Source: an uncultured Flavobacteriales bacterium
GTDB lineage: Bacteria; Bacteroidota; Bacteroidia; Flavobacteriales_D; Crocinitomicaceae
NCBI GenBank assembly: GCA_903879765.1
Contig: CAIRMS010000358.1
Coordinates: 1-6,448 of the forward strand
DNA: 6,448 bases
Direction of reading: 5' to 3'
Shown piece by piece: positions 4,149-6,448 of the stretch (within the stretch, counting starts at the first letter, position 1; the number at the start of each line of letters is the position of its first letter). Below the pieces are notes generated by a model. The model searched no databases. It saw only the letters and a list, made by a program, of their open reading frames with translations, and was not told the DNA's origin. Both the position numbers and the translations under genes were made by a program.

Positions 4149-6448
4149 AATACGTACCCGAAGATTAATTTAGGATACACATTTGTTTTCCAATCACCTG
4201 TATTCGCATACGTACCGAAACGCGTGAATACACCAACTCCCATACTCGATTTCCCACTCACAAACAATCCGTTGAAAAGAAGTCCCGCTTCATGAAATCC
4301 TTTTGACATCGTATTAAAACTCATGTTGTGTAGACTTTGATTGGACATCGTTCCGTAACCAAAAGCGTAATGCACGCCAAATTGCGGTTCATTCCATTTA
4401 GCTTTCGTGCGTTGCGCATTCCAGATGTACCGCAAAAACACATTGACTTGTTGTTGGTGGTAGAACTCCGTTACGCCAACGGTTTCAAAAGTATTGGCAA
4501 TCGAAATCGAACGTTTGACATAAGATGCATTCACCGCTTGTTGGTAGAGTAATGGCGTCGGGACATTGGTCCATGCTGCGCGGACATTCCACGTGAAGCG
4601 TCCATTTCCTGGAATGGTGGTCACATGGAACACATTGAATTGGACACGCAGAAAATCCATGGAAGCTAAATCCAAAGAAGGAATGTTCCAAGCTTTCTCT
4701 ATTTTGATTTGAAGTTTTGGGAACTTCGCTGCTTTAGGAACAAACACATCGCCGAGAATGATCCCTTTTTCACGGATAGCCCATGAAAACAAGAGTGAAC
4801 TCATGAAAGCTGAACAGGACATTTGCTGCTGAAACTGATATCCATTGGTGAATTGATTTTGTTGGTAATTCAATTCGAGCGTGAAGTGTTTATTTGCGCG
4901 GACAATTGTCGAAAGTTGAATTCCAGCTTTCTTTTGGTAGTTCATGTTATTCACGAAGAGCATGCGTCCGGCGTCTTGAGAAAAGAACATATTTGTTTTA
5001 TACGCTACGTTCCCTCCTACTTCCACGACATCGTTCGCATAAAACAACTTCAGATTTGTCTTTGTCGATGGATCCAAATGAAATTCTAAAAATCCACCGT
5101 ATTTTACTTTTTTATCTCCGAATCCATACGCAACAGAAGCATTTGCTGTCATCCAAGGAAGGAAACGATCTGAATTTTCGATTCCGAATCCAATGCGCGT
5201 TTTCTCAAATGCATTCACTGCGAATAATTTTGTTGCGTCGATATTCAGGTATCCAAGTGGGATTTTACCCGTAGAAAGCACCTTCAACAAACGCAAGTAC
5301 TTATCTAAATGCTCTTCTTTGGAAAGACTGTCATTTAGAACGTACGTGTTTTTCTCTTTATCCGTTAAAGCATATGGACGCAAACTATCCCATTCTTGGT
5401 CTTTGATGCGTTCAGAACCAACGTTTGTTTGCACGGCAATGTTGTTAAACTTCACTTTTTCCAATTCCGGCGGATTAAACTGAACAGATTCCATGTAGGT
5501 AGCACCCCTACCTGTCACAAAAGCAGTTTTCTCTTTAGATATATTAATCGCAGCAAATACCATTTGAACCTCGGTCGATAATTTCATGGGAAACCATTTT
5601 TTTCCATCGAGAAAAGCATACTCTTGTACAATTCGCACAGATGAACCAGAACCATCATCCTTGTATGGCGCGGCCGCTACCTTTTCAATAGCATAACCAT
5701 TGGTATTGATATACAAGTAACCTGTCATTCCATCAAAGTCCTTTCCCTTACGAGGACGAAAGAAAATCGTAAACGTCGTATCGATTCCGTTGATGGTCGT
5801 ATCCTCCAGCACAAACAAATAGCGGTTGATTCCACCAAAGGCAATTGGATTCACGTATTGAACCCCAAGTAATTCCACTTGATTGTCGTAAAAGTGAAAC
5901 GACTGCATGGACTGTGCAAACGTTGAGAACATTGGGTCTGTAAAACCTGAAACTTTGTATGCCTCCACGATTTCTTTTTCCTTGTATGGAGGTTCGAAAT
6001 AATGTTTGGAAGCTGTTTCGATCAAAAATAAATGCTGGCGACCAAAGAATTGCTTCATGCTGTAGAGATTGGTATCCGATGGATCCACCACGGTATCTTC
6101 TAATAATTTCCGGGAAGCGTCATCTAAGTCAAAGACAAATTTGCTGTATTGTTTGGAGATGAATCCATCGTTTTCAAAGGGATGGTTTTTCATGCGATTC
6201 GCAATGACCTTGGCCATGATGCGTTCCGCTGGATTAACTCCAGGTTTCACCACGACTTCTTGTACATTTTGCGCTTTGCTTTTTAGGTAGATTTTACCGT
6301 CGAACACTTGATTCAGCACGATGCTTGTGTCGTAAAATCCAGTCGCTTTAACTTTCACCCATTGATTGGAGTCCAAAACCGTAAAATAACCATCGATATC
6401 TGTTAAGCGTGGCGTTTCTTTTTCCGGCATGACCTTCCCAAACGAAAC
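4145..6448 (-). CDS. DUF5686 family outer-membrane protein with carboxypeptidase-regulatory-like domain (5' end missing)
   Basis: The reading frame is open to the right edge; six more codons (VSFGKV) precede the internal ATG at 6430, and the protein clearly starts outside the window. At least 767 residues are visible. Numbering from that internal Met, residues 1-60 are the end of a carboxypeptidase-regulatory-like beta-sandwich (RLTDIDGYFTV, then a VKVKATGFYDT strand). The DUF5686 region follows, with NPAERIMAKVIANRMKNHP (66-84), FDLDD (100-104), a GKDFDGMTGYLYINTNGYAIE stretch (229-249) and KKWFP (277-281). From about 390 to the end are amphipathic beta strands ending in Phe (LIFGYVF), typical of an outer-membrane barrel. 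The missing part should hold the signal peptide and first sandwich strands. The precise role is not established; members are Bacteroidota surface proteins sometimes compared with TonB-dependent receptors. Its TAG stop interlocks with that of the MerR gene. Confidence 0.9.
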   Translation of the reverse strand, partial: VSFGKVMPEKETPRLTDIDGYFTVLDSNQWVKVKATGFYDTSIVLNQVFDGKIYLKSKAQNVQEVVVKPGVNPAERIMAKVIANRMKNHPFENDGFISKQYSKFVFDLDDASRKLLEDTVVDPSDTNLYSMKQFFGRQHLFLIETASKHYFEPPYKEKEIVEAYKVSGFTDPMFSTFAQSMQSFHFYDNQVELLGVQYVNPIAFGGINRYLFVLEDTTINGIDTTFTIFFRPRKGKDFDGMTGYLYINTNGYAIEKVAAAPYKDDGSGSSVRIVQEYAFLDGKKWFPMKLSTEVQMVFAAINISKEKTAFVTGRGATYMESVQFNPPELEKVKFNNIAVQTNVGSERIKDQEWDSLRPYALTDKEKNTYVLNDSLSKEEHLDKYLRLLKVLSTGKIPLGYLNIDATKLFAVNAFEKTRIGFGIENSDRFLPWMTANASVAYGFGDKKVKYGGFLEFHLDPSTKTNLKLFYANDVVEVGGNVAYKTNMFFSQDAGRMLFVNNMNYQKKAGIQLSTIVRANKHFTLELNYQQNQFTNGYQFQQQMSCSAFMSSLLFSWAIREKGIILGDVFVPKAAKFPKLQIKIEKAWNIPSLDLASMDFLRVQFNVFHVTTIPGNGRFTWNVRAAWTNVPTPLLYQQAVNASYVKRSISIANTFETVGVTEFYHQQQVNVFLRYIWNAQRTKAKWNEPQFGVHYAFGYGTMSNQSLHNMSFNTMSKGFHEAGLLFNGLFVSGKSSMGVGVFTRFGTYANTGDWKTNVYPKLIFGYVF

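Noticed and set aside
4202..4229. Imperfect inverted repeat near the 3' end of the DUF5686 gene (ATTCGC...GCGTGAAT)
   Set aside because: The pairing is interrupted and short, has no T-rich flank, and lies in barrel coding sequence.
4894..5274. 126-residue plus-strand ORF opposite the DUF5686 gene
   Set aside because: It is entirely inside a convincing beta-barrel coding region and shows a composition typical of antisense frames (rich in Arg, Leu, Ser), with no motif.
1..6448. Possible novel defence, mobile or biosynthetic system spanning the window
   Set aside because: Every substantial ORF belongs to a known housekeeping or envelope family. There are no nuclease, transposase, toxin, reverse transcriptase or synthase motifs, no terminal repeats, and no obvious shift in base composition.

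Overview
The window looks like ordinary, gene-dense chromosome from a member of the Bacteroidota, most likely order Flavobacteriales. Four things suggest this: a DUF5686/carboxypeptidase-regulatory-like outer-membrane protein, a MerR-type regulator with the LYYSIGEVAE...LRFWEKEF signature, a lipoprotein-type MsrB-MsrA fusion, and promoters of the Bacteroidota type (-33 TTTG, -7 TAnnTTTG) lying almost on top of start codons. The genus cannot be fixed from this sequence. I see no rRNA, tRNA, CRISPR array, insertion sequence, prophage gene or plasmid function.

Layout, left to right. Bases 2-43 may be the last codons of a plus-strand gene that enters from the left. An exported bifunctional methionine sulfoxide reductase (MsrB then MsrA) lies on the minus strand at 48-1073. 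A 60-bp divergent intergenic region separates it from a 12-helix MFS transporter on the plus strand (1134-2303). The MFS gene converges, with one base between stop codons, on a minus-strand pair: an exported NlpC/P60 cell-wall peptidase (3085-3606), followed with no gap by a YhhQ-family queuosine-precursor transporter (2305-3084). Divergent from that pair is a MerR-family regulator on the plus strand, whose best start is a GTG at 3657. Its TAG stop interlocks in a CTAG palindrome with the TAG stop of a large minus-strand gene, a DUF5686 outer-membrane beta-barrel protein that runs off the right edge (4145-6448, 5' end missing).

Functionally this is a mixed housekeeping neighbourhood: envelope protein repair (MsrBA), efflux or uptake (MFS), peptidoglycan remodelling (NlpC/P60), tRNA-modification precursor salvage (YhhQ), transcription control (MerR) and an outer-membrane protein. 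Only the NlpC/P60-YhhQ pair looks like a true operon. The other genes are arranged as divergent or convergent neighbours. No stretch over 300 bases lacks a gene; the longest non-coding gaps are 60 bp (1074-1133) and 50 bp (3607-3656), both dominated by promoter elements.

I did not find an undescribed multi-gene system. The points most worth a second look are the B-A domain order and altered cysteine set of the exported Msr fusion, the promoter/start-codon compression, the same-frame TAA-TTG junction between the peptidase and the transporter, and the interlocked convergent stop codons.
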